Shown here one piece after another: positions 1 to 8,236 of a stretch of 64,000 bases of DNA (the first letter of the stretch is position 1; each line of letters begins with the position of its first letter). Source of the stretch: Jiulongibacter sp966250325 (GTDB taxonomy: Bacteria; Bacteroidota; Bacteroidia; Cytophagales; Spirosomataceae); contig CBINGY010000002.1 of assembly GCA_966250325.1 (NCBI GenBank), forward strand, positions 124,001 through 188,000, read 5' to 3'. Below the pieces are notes generated by a model. That model was not told the origin of the DNA, searched no databases, and saw only the letters and a program-made list of their open reading frames with translations. The position numbers and the translations under genes are program-made.

Positions 1-1
1 T

Positions 2-532
2 CGGGAAGAGTTGCACGCCCATTACAATTCGCCTTTTGCCGTAGAAAGTACACATATCAAATTCAAAGACTCTGATCTGAGTGCCCATGTGTACCGCTCT
101 TTGTTTGACACCGCCCGTCAGTACCGGGAGAGCTTTGAGGTGTACGGGTCAAAGAAAGGTGTGGAGTGGCCCTTGATAGAAGGTAATCCGCTGGTCATAC
201 ATACTGCGAAAAAGCCCGAGCCCGAAATTCCGGAGGAGGTAGAGTGCCCTGATTTTGCACATCTGCTTCCTGAAGAAATTCAGCGTTTCACTACCAAGGG
301 CGTATATGATACCGATGACAATGTGCACCTTTCATTTACGCAGGGAGCAGGGCACGGAGGCTCTCACCCGCATCTGGTGCATGAATTTGTAGATGCTCTT
401 GTGAAGGGCCGCTCACCCTTCCCCAATGCCCGCCAGTCAGCCAATATCACCTGTGTGGGAATTTTGGCTCATGAGTCGGCCTTACAGGGCGGAAAAATAA
501 TTCCGTTGCCTGAATTTACGCTTAGCAAATAA
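2..532 (+). CDS. Gfo/Idh/MocA family oxidoreductase, C-terminal part (5' end outside window)
   Basis: The reading frame is open from base 2 and ends at TAA 530-532, so the start lies before the window. The visible ~176 residues resemble the C-terminal alpha/beta domain of NAD(P)-dependent Gfo/Idh/MocA sugar oxidoreductases. They include a GHGGSHPHLVHEFVDAL stretch and a closing segment with conserved His/Glu (GILAHESALQGG) that is typical of the family in Bacteroidota. The Rossmann domain is not visible, so the cofactor and substrate cannot be judged. A TTG at 11-13 is in frame but would leave a protein without its nucleotide-binding half, so it is not a credible start. An intrinsic terminator follows at once. 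Confidence 0.8.
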   Translation, partial: REELHAHYNSPFAVESTHIKFKDSDLSAHVYRSLFDTARQYRESFEVYGSKKGVEWPLIEGNPLVIHTAKKPEPEIPEEVECPDFAHLLPEEIQRFTTKGVYDTDDNVHLSFTQGAGHGGSHPHLVHEFVDALVKGRSPFPNARQSANITCVGILAHESALQGGKIIPLPEFTLSK

Positions 533-564
533 AGAAAATACCTTACCTATCTAAAAAAATAAGG

Positions 565-594
565 GCCCGCTTCGGTTTACGGAGTGGGCTTTTT
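565..594 (+). terminator. Intrinsic terminator after the Gfo/Idh/MocA gene
   Basis: A stem GCCCGCT (565-571) pairs with AGTGGGC (583-589) with one G-T wobble and an 11-base loop, followed by a run of five T. It lies 33 bases after the stop codon. Confidence 0.75.
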
Positions 595-914
595 GGTATA
601 GATTAGGGTTGTAAATTCAAATTTGGAGTCCCCAGTGCCCTGGAGTTTTTTGATTTTAAGTTGAAAATTTCTGAACTACGGTTGAGCCTGATCAGTAAGA
701 TTGGGCTTTCATTCAAATGTATTCCTGGATTGAAATACACTTTGCTTCTTTTGTCTGGCAGAAACTACTGCCACGACTCCGAAAATATCCCGTTTTGTGT
801 AATCTAAAATTATCTGCAAATCTCCTGAGAAATTTTTTCTACGTATACACTATTAGGTTGAAAGGAATGAAAGTTTAGTTCAGTAATGCATCTTTTAACA
901 AAACTATTTTTACC
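595..914. other. Intergenic region without a recognised gene
   Basis: About 320 bases between the terminator and the ferritin-like gene. I find no convincing reading frame, tRNA or repeat. It presumably holds the promoter of the next gene, but no clean TAnnTTTG box stands out close to the start codon. Confidence 0.5.
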
Positions 915-1433
915 ATGAAAACCAGAAATAATGAGAACGGAGCGTTGGAGAATCTTTTTTATGAGCAGCTGCAGGATATATACTGGGCAGAGAAAGAGCT
1001 TGTAAAAAATTTGAAGGAAATGGAAGAGGCTGCCACTTCAGATCAGCTGAAGGAGGCTTTCAAAATGCACCGAACTGAAACTGAAGGCCATGTGAGCCGC
1101 CTCGAAAACGTTTTTGAATCAATCGGACAAAAAGCAAAGGCTAAAACCTGCGAAGCCATGGAAGGCCTCTCTGATGAAGCTAAAGAACTTATCAAAGATA
1201 CCGAAGAGGGCAGCATGGTTCGCGATGTAGCCCTCATAAGTGCGGCACAGAAAGTGGAGCATTATGAAATTGCATCGTACGGTACTTTGGCAGCTATAGC
1301 TGGAATTTTGGGTCATTCTGAGGCTAAGAAGATCCTTCATGAAACCCTGGAAGAGGAGAAGAAGTGTGATGATACACTTACCTCTATTGCCGAAGAATTT
1401 GTCAACGAATCGGCTCTTCAGGAAACTGAATAA
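915..1433 (+). CDS. YciE/YciF (DUF892) ferritin-like protein
   Basis: The 172-residue product is the usual length for the DUF892 family, four-helix ferritin-like proteins often linked to general stress responses. It is all-helical by composition. Candidate metal-ligand motifs are an E-x(n)-E-x-x-H pattern in HRTETEGHVSRLENVF, VEHYEIASYGTLAAIAG in the third helix and ETLEEEKKCDDTL in the fourth. There is no signal peptide, so it is cytoplasmic. It stands alone between two terminators. The biochemical role of the family is poorly known, so the family assignment is strong and the function is not. Confidence 0.85.
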   Translation: MKTRNNENGALENLFYEQLQDIYWAEKELVKNLKEMEEAATSDQLKEAFKMHRTETEGHVSRLENVFESIGQKAKAKTCEAMEGLSDEAKELIKDTEEGSMVRDVALISAAQKVEHYEIASYGTLAAIAGILGHSEAKKILHETLEEEKKCDDTLTSIAEEFVNESALQETE

Positions 1434-1454
1434 GAGATTTTAAATGAACAAATT

Positions 1455-1490
1455 ACAGAAAAAGCCATCTCTCAGGATGGCTTTTTCTGT
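1455..1490. terminator. Bidirectional terminator between convergent genes
   Basis: A perfect 15-base inverted repeat (1455-1469 and 1476-1490) with the six-base loop TCTCAG. One arm starts with A-rich sequence and the other ends T-rich (CTTTTTCTGTTTTT), so it can terminate transcription from both the ferritin-like gene (+) and the esterase (-). Confidence 0.85.
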
Positions 1491-1511
1491 TTTTAAGAGT
1501 GATGAAAATAC

Positions 1512-2783
1512 TTATCTATGCTGAGCAGAAAGCCATTGCATGATAGTTACCGGCATGCCGTTTACTTTAACAGGTTTTCCATCGTAGTCAAGGTGGCATT
1601 CATTGGCATGGAGATATACCCATGACCAGTGACCATTGTACCGATATGACGTTCCTCCGTACTGATTGGTAATATCAATAACGTGGTCGTAATAGCTGAA
1701 ATGTACATTTGAAGCACCGGCAGCTTTGAGTCTGTGGTACACCGGCACCACGGTTTCATCGGGTTTGGTAGTCAAGTCGTCTTTAGATTGCACAAACCAG
1801 ATCGGTACATTTTTGATGCTCTTAATCTGCTCATCTGTAATGTATTGACTTTGATAGGCCAACGCACTGATGAATCCGCCGGCAAAGTAAGCAGGATCAT
1901 TGAGGATAAGTTTTAGGCTCATGTAACCGCCATTTGAGCAGCCGCCTACGTAAATTCTTCGGGTGTCTATGCCCGGATTTTTACTAACATAATCCTTGAT
2001 AAGAGCCATAAGGCCTTCGTTGTAGATGTCGTTTGTTTTTCCTGAGGTCATGCCGCCTTCTACGCTGTTCATCCAGAAGGTGGGTGCCTGAGGAATAAGA
2101 ACATAAGCTCCTTCAAAAATGCTTTGGATTTCTTCCGAAACATAATTGACCGCCTTATTTCCAATAGCAGCAATGGAAGGGTCTGTGCCCCCTTCACCGC
2201 CACCATGCAGCCAGATAAGCAGCGGTGCCTTTCCCGAACGATCGGTAGGCTTAAACGAAGCAAAAGACATAGTCAGGTCTTTGTCAGTAAATTTCCCGCT
2301 AAGGTCAAAATCATCAAGAAGAGGATTAATCCGATCGGCCTCTTGGTTCCAGGATTTTCCAGTGGAGGTTTGATTTACAGTCAGTTGATAATCTACCCAC
2401 TGATTTCCCTTGCTTCTGAAATACTGGATGGGAGAGCCCAGGGGTTTGAACGGAGCTACCTCAAGGGTGAGCGTAATGAATGCACCTTCCGCAACATGAT
2501 TTCCCTGTGCATCTGATACAAAGGCCTGCATAACTTCTCTGCTGCCAGCCGAAACTGCCGCAGGAATTTCCCCTTTATCGGATTTCCGGGTAACAGACAC
2601 CGAAAAATCACTGGCCTGGGCACTTTTAACGGGCTGCTCCAGAGGAACAATTACCTTACTGGCCGCCGGGCCCCAGTCGAAGCCTTCCACTACAAGTGTA
2701 TAATTTCCTTGGGCGTATGTAAGTTGAAAACCAAAAAGAGAAAGTAACAGAAGAGTGATTCCGCGAACGTATTTTTTATTCAT
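1512..2783 (-). CDS. Secreted alpha/beta-hydrolase, prolyl-oligopeptidase/PHB-depolymerase-like esterase
   Basis: 423 residues. A signal peptide (about 1-25, ending TYAQG) is followed by an Ig-like beta domain (about 27-130) and a catalytic alpha/beta-hydrolase domain (about 155-423). Visible catalytic features are the oxyanion motif HGGG at 193-196, the nucleophile elbow GGCSNGG with Ser283, a likely acid around Asp335-336 and His385 in GHWSW. Similar Bacteroidota proteins are annotated as carbohydrate esterases or peptidases, so the substrate is open. It is convergent with the ferritin-like gene and divergent from the serine hydrolase at 2981. A role in releasing acyl groups from polysaccharide is inference. 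Confidence 0.75.
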   Translation of the reverse strand: MNKKYVRGITLLLLSLFGFQLTYAQGNYTLVVEGFDWGPAASKVIVPLEQPVKSAQASDFSVSVTRKSDKGEIPAAVSAGSREVMQAFVSDAQGNHVAEGAFITLTLEVAPFKPLGSPIQYFRSKGNQWVDYQLTVNQTSTGKSWNQEADRINPLLDDFDLSGKFTDKDLTMSFASFKPTDRSGKAPLLIWLHGGGEGGTDPSIAAIGNKAVNYVSEEIQSIFEGAYVLIPQAPTFWMNSVEGGMTSGKTNDIYNEGLMALIKDYVSKNPGIDTRRIYVGGCSNGGYMSLKLILNDPAYFAGGFISALAYQSQYITDEQIKSIKNVPIWFVQSKDDLTTKPDETVVPVYHRLKAAGASNVHFSYYDHVIDITNQYGGTSYRYNGHWSWVYLHANECHLDYDGKPVKVNGMPVTIMQWLSAQHR

Positions 2784-2980
2784 GTCAATAGGTTATTAAT
2801 TCAATAAAGGTAGGAAAACAAACCAGTGTACGAGTATCATATTCGATAGCTGTCATGGAACCATCGATAGAAGCGAGGAGGTGAGGGATAAGACATGAAG
2901 GAAGTCAGGGAGAATGTTTTTGAATATGAATTTCAATTAACGTTGACAAGGTTTTATCTTGTGCTCAAAACTCAATAACT

Positions 2981-4522
2981 ATGTTACTTCATCACCTGAA
3001 AAGCCGCATCTTTCTTTTATTTCTGTTTATTTCAACGGCCACTTTGGCTCAGGTCAAAGTAGATTATAAAAAACTGGATGCCTATTTTGCCAAATCACAG
3101 AAAGAATGGGGAGTTCCGGGCATGAGCATTGGCATTGTAAAAGATGGTAAACTGGTATTTGCAAAGGGTTATGGCACGCTGGAAGCAGGGAAAAATCAAA
3201 TTCCCGATGCAGAAACTAATTTTGCAATAGCCTCCAATTCCAAGGCATTTACCTCTGCGGTAATAGGAATGCTGGTGCAGGAAGGCAAGCTAAACTGGAC
3301 GGATAAAGTGCGGAAGTATCTGCCTTATTTTGCTCTCTACGATGATTTTGTAAGCGAAAACACCACCATTGAAGACATTCTGAGTCATCGGGTAGGTCTG
3401 GGCACTTTTTCGGGAGATATCATGTGGTATAACTCCGATTTTTCCTCGGAAGAAATTATCAAAAACATTCGCTACCTCAAACCCGATTATGGTTTCCGAG
3501 ATGGTTACGGGTATTCCAATGTTATGTTTATCACAGCGGGCGAAATCATCAGAAAGGTGACCGGCAAAAGCTGGTATGAAAATGTAAAAGAACGTATTCT
3601 GGACCCATTGGGAATGGATCGTACTTTTGTGAACGTGCCCGAAATGGTCAAAGCCGGCAATGCCGCCACACCTCACGGATTACAAGATGATAACATAAAC
3701 TTACCGATTGAATACACCTCCTGGGAAGAAATTGCTGCCACCGGCGGGCTGTTTTCCAATGTAGAAGACTTGAGCCGTTGGGTAATTTTTAACCTCAAAA
3801 ACGGAGTGGTGGGGAATGATACCCTTTTTACCAGGGCTACCCGCAATAACCTGTGGAATGTACATAATTCATTTACGGTTGACCGCGTCATTGAAAATCC
3901 TTTTGCTACGCATTTTGCTGGTTATGGATTGGGCTGGTTTATACGTGATTATCACGGCAAACTACGGGTGTATCACACGGGTGGCTACGATGGCATGATC
4001 ACCTCAATCAATATGCTTCCTGAGGAGAATCTTGGCGTGATTGTTCTTACAAACGGGCTTAAAGCTCCCATCGGCTCTATTCCGTCGTATGTTTTTGATG
4101 CGTTTCTTGAAAGACCTGAAACCGACTGGTCTGCCACCGATCTCGAGCGAAGAAATAAAGCCGTAGCGGGTGATTCACGTGTTGAAGATTTGAATAAAGC
4201 AAGGCAAATGAATACCCGGCCATCGGTGACAAAAGCAGAATTTACCGGCACTTATCATTCAGATTTATATGGAGATATCATGGTGAGTGAGGAAAATGGG
4301 AATCTGGAGATTCGGTTTACTCGTACCTCGTCTTTGAGAGCCACATTGACGCACTGGCACTACGACACCTACCAGATGAATTTTATCAAAAGTCACCCCT
4401 GGTTTACGCTGGCCCTCGTCAAATTCACCACAGATGCCTCTCAGAAAGTCACTGGTATAGAATTTACGGTACCCAATGATGATTTTTGGTTTGAGGAGCT
4501 AAATGCGGAGAAGGTGAAGTAA
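2981..4522 (+). CDS. Secreted serine hydrolase, class C beta-lactamase fold, with C-terminal DUF3471-like domain
   Basis: 513 residues starting with a signal peptide (1 to about 23, ATLAQ). The beta-lactamase/transpeptidase core carries the three family signatures: SxxK as Ser85-N-S-Lys88, YxN as Tyr178-S-Asn180, and HTGG at 332-335 in the place of KTG. The last ~110 residues match the beta-rich DUF3471-type tail common in Bacteroidota. Such proteins act as esterases or D-amino-acid peptidases more often than as resistance enzymes, so no antibiotic-resistance role is inferred. It is transcribed alone, divergent from the esterase at 1512. Confidence 0.85.
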   Translation: MLLHHLKSRIFLLFLFISTATLAQVKVDYKKLDAYFAKSQKEWGVPGMSIGIVKDGKLVFAKGYGTLEAGKNQIPDAETNFAIASNSKAFTSAVIGMLVQEGKLNWTDKVRKYLPYFALYDDFVSENTTIEDILSHRVGLGTFSGDIMWYNSDFSSEEIIKNIRYLKPDYGFRDGYGYSNVMFITAGEIIRKVTGKSWYENVKERILDPLGMDRTFVNVPEMVKAGNAATPHGLQDDNINLPIEYTSWEEIAATGGLFSNVEDLSRWVIFNLKNGVVGNDTLFTRATRNNLWNVHNSFTVDRVIENPFATHFAGYGLGWFIRDYHGKLRVYHTGGYDGMITSINMLPEENLGVIVLTNGLKAPIGSIPSYVFDAFLERPETDWSATDLERRNKAVAGDSRVEDLNKARQMNTRPSVTKAEFTGTYHSDLYGDIMVSEENGNLEIRFTRTSSLRATLTHWHYDTYQMNFIKSHPWFTLALVKFTTDASQKVTGIEFTVPNDDFWFEELNAEKVK

Positions 4523-4690
4523 ATAGTATTGCTATAGAGGAGAACCGTTAGTTCAAAAATTGCATACCCAATAGAAGTATGATTTTTTTGTTATCTTTTT
4601 TGCGACTGAAGAATAAAACCAATTCTTTTGTTTAAAATATTTTCAAGATTAAATAAATGCTCCTAATTATTTCATAATCTATCATTGTCA

Positions 4691-5881
4691 ATGAGTTATT
4701 TAGAGGATAAGGTCAGTTTGGAATTTAGCTCGGATAGAAAGCTTTTTAAGGGTAAATTGCCTGTTAATCAACACAATAAAAAATATCCGGAGCAAACATT
4801 GGAAGAAGATTTGGAGCTATCTAATCCTGGCAGGTTTGACGAGCCAGCCTTCCAGTTCAATATTCCAATACAGTGGGATGTTCCTTTTCCTGAACCTGAA
4901 AATCCCCATTTCAGTTTCATTGATCTTTTTGCAGGAATTGGAGGTTTTAGAATTTCTCTACAATCTTTAAACGGTAAGTGTGTCTTTTCTTCTGAAATTG
5001 ATAGTTCCGCAAGAAGAACTTATGAATCAAATTTTGGTGAAGAGCCTTTTGGTGATATTCGGGAGTTTACTGGTAGTGATATTGATAATGATAAACTAAA
5101 TGAGTTAATTCCAGATCATACATTACTAGCGGCTGGCTTTCCTTGCCAACCATTTAGTCTTGCCGGTGTATCTGCTAGAAACTCATTAGGCATGGCACAT
5201 GGATTTGATGATATAAAGCAAGGCAATCTGTTTTTTGATATACTGCGAATAATAGACATAAAAAGGCCTGAAGCAGTTTTCTTAGAAAACGTAAAAAACT
5301 TTGAGAAACATGACGGAGGCAATACATTTCAGACAGTAAAAAATGAAATTGAGTCCCTAGGTTACTCTTTTTTCAGTCAGGTGATTAACTCAAAATATGT
5401 TGTTCCCCAAAAGAGAGAGCGGTTCTATATGGTATGTTTCCGAGACCGGAATATTGAATTTGAATTCCCTCAGTTTGCTGGAGATGTAAAGAAATTACGG
5501 TCCGTGTTAGAAGATAAGCCCTTGGAGGAATTTACGATATCTGATAAGTTGTGGGCAGGACATCAAAGGAGAACTGCGAAAAATTTGGAACGAGGTACAG
5601 GATTTACAGCTTTTACTGCTGACTTAGATAAACCGGCTAATACTATTGTTGCTCGTTATGGCAAGGATGGTAAAGAGTGTTTGATTCCCCAAGAAGGAAA
5701 GAATCCGAGAAAATTAACGCCTCGTGAATGTGCGAGAATACAAGGATTTCCCGAGAGTTATATTCTACCCCAAAGCAATGCAGCTGCTTACAGGCAATTT
5801 GGGAATTCTGTTGCAGTTCCAGTAATTACAGGAATTGCCAGAAATATTATTAATGCATTAAAAGATAACCAAAAGATTTAA
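4691..5881 (+). CDS. DNA (cytosine-5) methyltransferase of a type II R-M system
   Basis: Starting at ATG 4691 the product is 396 residues (a TTG two codons upstream is also in frame). After an unusual ~70-residue N-terminal extension come the C5-methyltransferase motifs in order: motif I FIDLFAGIGGFR near residue 76, motif IV GFPCQPFSLAG with catalytic Cys152, motif VI FLENV, motif VIII QKRERFYMV, a short target-recognition region, motif IX and motif X YRQFGNSVAVPV at the end. The HNH nuclease gene follows after 3 bases. A hand count of the 60 bases from 5041 gives 33% G+C, against 48% from 3361 and 55% from 2641, which suggests acquisition by transfer. The recognition sequence cannot be read from the protein. 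Confidence 0.93.
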   Translation: MSYLEDKVSLEFSSDRKLFKGKLPVNQHNKKYPEQTLEEDLELSNPGRFDEPAFQFNIPIQWDVPFPEPENPHFSFIDLFAGIGGFRISLQSLNGKCVFSSEIDSSARRTYESNFGEEPFGDIREFTGSDIDNDKLNELIPDHTLLAAGFPCQPFSLAGVSARNSLGMAHGFDDIKQGNLFFDILRIIDIKRPEAVFLENVKNFEKHDGGNTFQTVKNEIESLGYSFFSQVINSKYVVPQKRERFYMVCFRDRNIEFEFPQFAGDVKKLRSVLEDKPLEEFTISDKLWAGHQRRTAKNLERGTGFTAFTADLDKPANTIVARYGKDGKECLIPQEGKNPRKLTPRECARIQGFPESYILPQSNAAAYRQFGNSVAVPVITGIARNIINALKDNQKI

Positions 5882-5884
5882 TTC

Positions 5885-6751
5885 GTGCGGTTCTCAGAAT
5901 TTCATACTACTTTTTTCGGGTCATCCAGCGGAGCTTATTCCAGGGTCACTGAAAGGGAAAATTATGATTCACAAATCACGCTGACAGATGATGAATTTGA
6001 AATCGTTGTCTCAAAGTTTGGACTTCAAAATATAACAGTTGGTAACGTCAAGAGCAATGAGAACTTATCAGCCAAGAAGTTTTTGCTCTACCCGAACATG
6101 ACAGAAATATCTTTAAATCTTGTTTTTCCCAAGCCAAAGAAATCGGAGTTGAGATTATACCTGAAATCTTCGGTTGGCTTTAAGCCTGATGGGGGAGATA
6201 TTTGGTTTCTTTACAAAAAAGAATCAGGTGATTTGGTTATTGGTTCAATGACTGAAGCAGATTGGAGATCCCTAGGTCAAATAGATGAGGAGGATGAAAA
6301 TTATCAATCGGAGGTTTCTTCTCTAAGAATTGCAAGCCCCCATTTTTCTTTGTTGAATACTTCTGGAAGAATTGAAAGAAGGGAAATTAGAGGGAAAACT
6401 GTTTATGTTCGAGATCCTAGAATGGCTGCACTCAGATTTTTAAGTAGTGATTATAAATGTGAAATAGAACCTCTTCACAGGACATTTACTGCTGAAAGAA
6501 CTCAAAAGCAATATGTAGAAGCTCATCATTTTATTCCAATGAAATTTCAAGGAATGTTCAACGAACCTCTCGATTGTTTAGATAACATTGTTAGTTTGTG
6601 TCCTAATTGCCATCGACAGATTCATCATGCGGTTACTGACCAAAAATATGAGATAATAAGAGGCATATACCAAAAAAGAGCTGAAATGCACCGTTTTGAG
6701 TTTGATAAAATAGCTCAATTTTACAATGTATTGGAAATAATTGATAAGTGA
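5885..6751 (+). CDS. HNH endonuclease, putative restriction partner of the methyltransferase
   Basis: 288 residues from a GTG start placed 3 bases after the methyltransferase stop, so the two are almost certainly co-transcribed. The C-terminal third is an HNH nuclease: His214-His215 in EAHHFIPM, Asn234 in LDNIV, a CPNCHRQIHH block with Cys239, Cys242, His243 and His247, and a possible further ligand at Cys192. The first ~150 residues are beta-rich and match no family I can name; they probably give sequence specificity. The reading as a restriction enzyme rests on gene order plus the nuclease domain. No activity or site is shown. It shares the AT-rich base composition of its neighbour. Confidence 0.8.
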   Translation: MRFSEFHTTFFGSSSGAYSRVTERENYDSQITLTDDEFEIVVSKFGLQNITVGNVKSNENLSAKKFLLYPNMTEISLNLVFPKPKKSELRLYLKSSVGFKPDGGDIWFLYKKESGDLVIGSMTEADWRSLGQIDEEDENYQSEVSSLRIASPHFSLLNTSGRIERREIRGKTVYVRDPRMAALRFLSSDYKCEIEPLHRTFTAERTQKQYVEAHHFIPMKFQGMFNEPLDCLDNIVSLCPNCHRQIHHAVTDQKYEIIRGIYQKRAEMHRFEFDKIAQFYNVLEIIDK

Positions 6752-6801
6752 GATTAAAGTCAAAAGTTATTTGAGGCACATTCACACAAATTTATATTCA
6801 T

Positions 6802-7245
6802 ATGGTTATCGCTGTAAAAGGAAGGCAGAACCTGTTACAAAAGCCGTGGCGGGATGAAGTTTTCAAATATATCTCCGGCATTGTCAAAGGCAAAGGACAT
6901 AAACCGATCATCGTTAACGGCGTTGGTGATCACGTTCACGTATTTGTCGAGATCAAACCAGTCATGGCGATTTCTGATTTGGTTCGGGAAATAAAGAACA
7001 ATTCGAGCAATTTCATCAATGAAAAGAAATTTGTGCTGGGAAAGTTTTCATGGCAGGAAGGTTACGGTGCATTTTCCCAGTCGAAGTTAGATCAGGTGTA
7101 TCAATACATCAAAAATCAGGAAGAACATCATCATAAAAGGAGTTTCAAAGAGGAGTTTATTGATTTCTTAGAAAAGTACGCAATCGAATATAAGTCGGAG
7201 TATTTGTTTGAAACCAATGAAGATTCGGGCAAAGAATTAGAATAA
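6802..7245 (+). CDS. tnpA: IS200/RAYT-like Y1 (HUH) transposase, N-terminus without a normal start codon
   Basis: 147 residues from ATG 6802. The HUH motif is His44-V-His46 in GDHVHVF and the likely catalytic tyrosine is Tyr102 in QYIKNQEEHH, both classic for TnpA of IS200/IS605 and for REP-associated transposases. In the same frame before the ATG, codons 6775-6801 encode GTFTQIYIH, which matches the start of the first beta strand in full-length relatives. That stretch is preceded directly by TGA (6772-6774) and has no ATG, GTG or TTG. The gene therefore uses a rare start such as ATT, or makes a shortened protein, or is decaying. A cluster of palindromic repeats follows directly. No TnpB gene is present. 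Confidence 0.85.
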   Translation: MVIAVKGRQNLLQKPWRDEVFKYISGIVKGKGHKPIIVNGVGDHVHVFVEIKPVMAISDLVREIKNNSSNFINEKKFVLGKFSWQEGYGAFSQSKLDQVYQYIKNQEEHHHKRSFKEEFIDFLEKYAIEYKSEYLFETNEDSGKELE

Positions 7246-7273
7246 GGAATTTGCCAATCATTCAGAAAATTCC

Positions 7274-7503
7274 AATCCCGAAGGGGTGATATAATCAACA
7301 CGGTGATATGGTTATCGAAAAAATGCCACCCCTTCGGGGTTTAATCGGGAATATGTCTTAATATTTATAATCCTGTCACCCTTTGGGGTTTTTGAAAATA
7401 ACATTCTTCATTTGCCTTTGACACGGAAAAATCTAATCCCGAAGGGATGACACAATTATAGAAATAATTAAATCGTGATGTCCAAACGCCGAAGGGGTGG
7501 TAT
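7274..7503. repeat. Cluster of five REP-like palindromic repeats downstream of tnpA
   Basis: Five near-identical ~19-base units with core CCCGAAGGGGTG or its reverse complement. They lie at 7274-7292 (+), 7324-7342 (-), 7374-7392 (-), 7435-7452 (+) and 7484-7503 (+). Each core can fold as a small hairpin (CCCC-TTC-GGGG). The first two and the third and fourth form inverted pairs, like the paired REP units called BIMEs. They fill most of the 347-base gap before the next gene. The unit at 7374 has TTT for TTC and the one at 7435 has GGGATG for GGGGTG, so they are diverging copies. Confidence 0.75.
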
Positions 7504-7592
7504 ATTTTTTGTTTGAAGTTAATGAATCCAGAAAACGGTCCTTTACGAACTCAAAAGGGATTCGTTTTAATAACTAACTTAAAATCAATCTT

Positions 7593-8186
7593 TTACTCAG
7601 CCCATGCATTCTGACCATTTTGAGGAATACAACCTTGAAAGCCGCCGGGAATCGGATCATATACCAACATTTCTTTACCGACTTTTTCCGAGGTGAAATA
7701 GCCCATCAGGGTCAAACTTTTGATACGGCGGTAAAAGGTAATTTCTGCGGGATTGGGATCCAGATTTATTCCCCACATACTGATAGGAAAACCCGGTGAG
7801 GCCTTATCCTGATTAATGAGAAATGCCTCTTTTTCTTCCTTTGATAGCTCAGTAAATGCTTTGCCATGAGCGGTTTGGCAGTCGGACTCAAATTTTTCTA
7901 GTCCTGTTATTAGTTGATTTTGATCCTCTTCTGTGAGCAGGTCTTTGAGCATTTTGTCAATAAACTGCGGAACACCCAACGATTTTGCCCCAGGAGTATC
8001 AGTTTCCGGTAGAATGGTTTCAGCAATGTCTGCAATTAATGCTCCCTGATCATTCGAAAGAAAAACCGGCTGCCAGTCAAGTGAAGCCTGCTGCCTGCAG
8101 GAAACAAGTAAATCTGAAACGGCCGATGCAGAAACGGCATAACCTAGCATGAGGGCGGTGTTTTTTATATAGTCTCTTCGGTTCAT
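7593..8186 (-). CDS. Gluconate 2-dehydrogenase subunit 3 family protein with Tat-type signal
   Basis: 197 residues. The N-terminus NRRDYIK fits the twin-arginine consensus and is followed by a hydrophobic stretch and a cysteine (DLLVSC, about residue 30), so Tat export and possible lipidation are likely. The mature part matches the Gluconate_2-dh3 family (ALIADIAETILPETDTPGA and later FYRRIKSLTLMGYFTSE). These are small subunits that escort a GMC-type catalytic subunit across the inner membrane. The gene lies 50 bases after the GMC oxidoreductase and is surely in its operon. In known enzymes such as glucoside 3-dehydrogenase a cytochrome c subunit is also needed; none is visible here. Confidence 0.85.
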   Translation of the reverse strand: MNRRDYIKNTALMLGYAVSASAVSDLLVSCRQQASLDWQPVFLSNDQGALIADIAETILPETDTPGAKSLGVPQFIDKMLKDLLTEEDQNQLITGLEKFESDCQTAHGKAFTELSKEEKEAFLINQDKASPGFPISMWGINLDPNPAEITFYRRIKSLTLMGYFTSEKVGKEMLVYDPIPGGFQGCIPQNGQNAWAE

Positions 8187-8236
8187 GTCATTAATTTTTT
8201 GTTTGAGCTCATAAAACTTCTTAGCCGTGTCCAGGT

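Noticed and set aside
2981..4522. Serine hydrolase as an antibiotic-resistance beta-lactamase
   Set aside because: The SxxK, YxN and HTGG motifs are shared by a wide family of esterases and peptidases, and the C-terminal extra domain is typical of those, not of resistance enzymes.
7274..7503. Repeats downstream of tnpA as a CRISPR array
   Set aside because: The units are about 19 bases, occur in both orientations and have uneven spacing; no cas gene is near. They fit REP-like palindromes.
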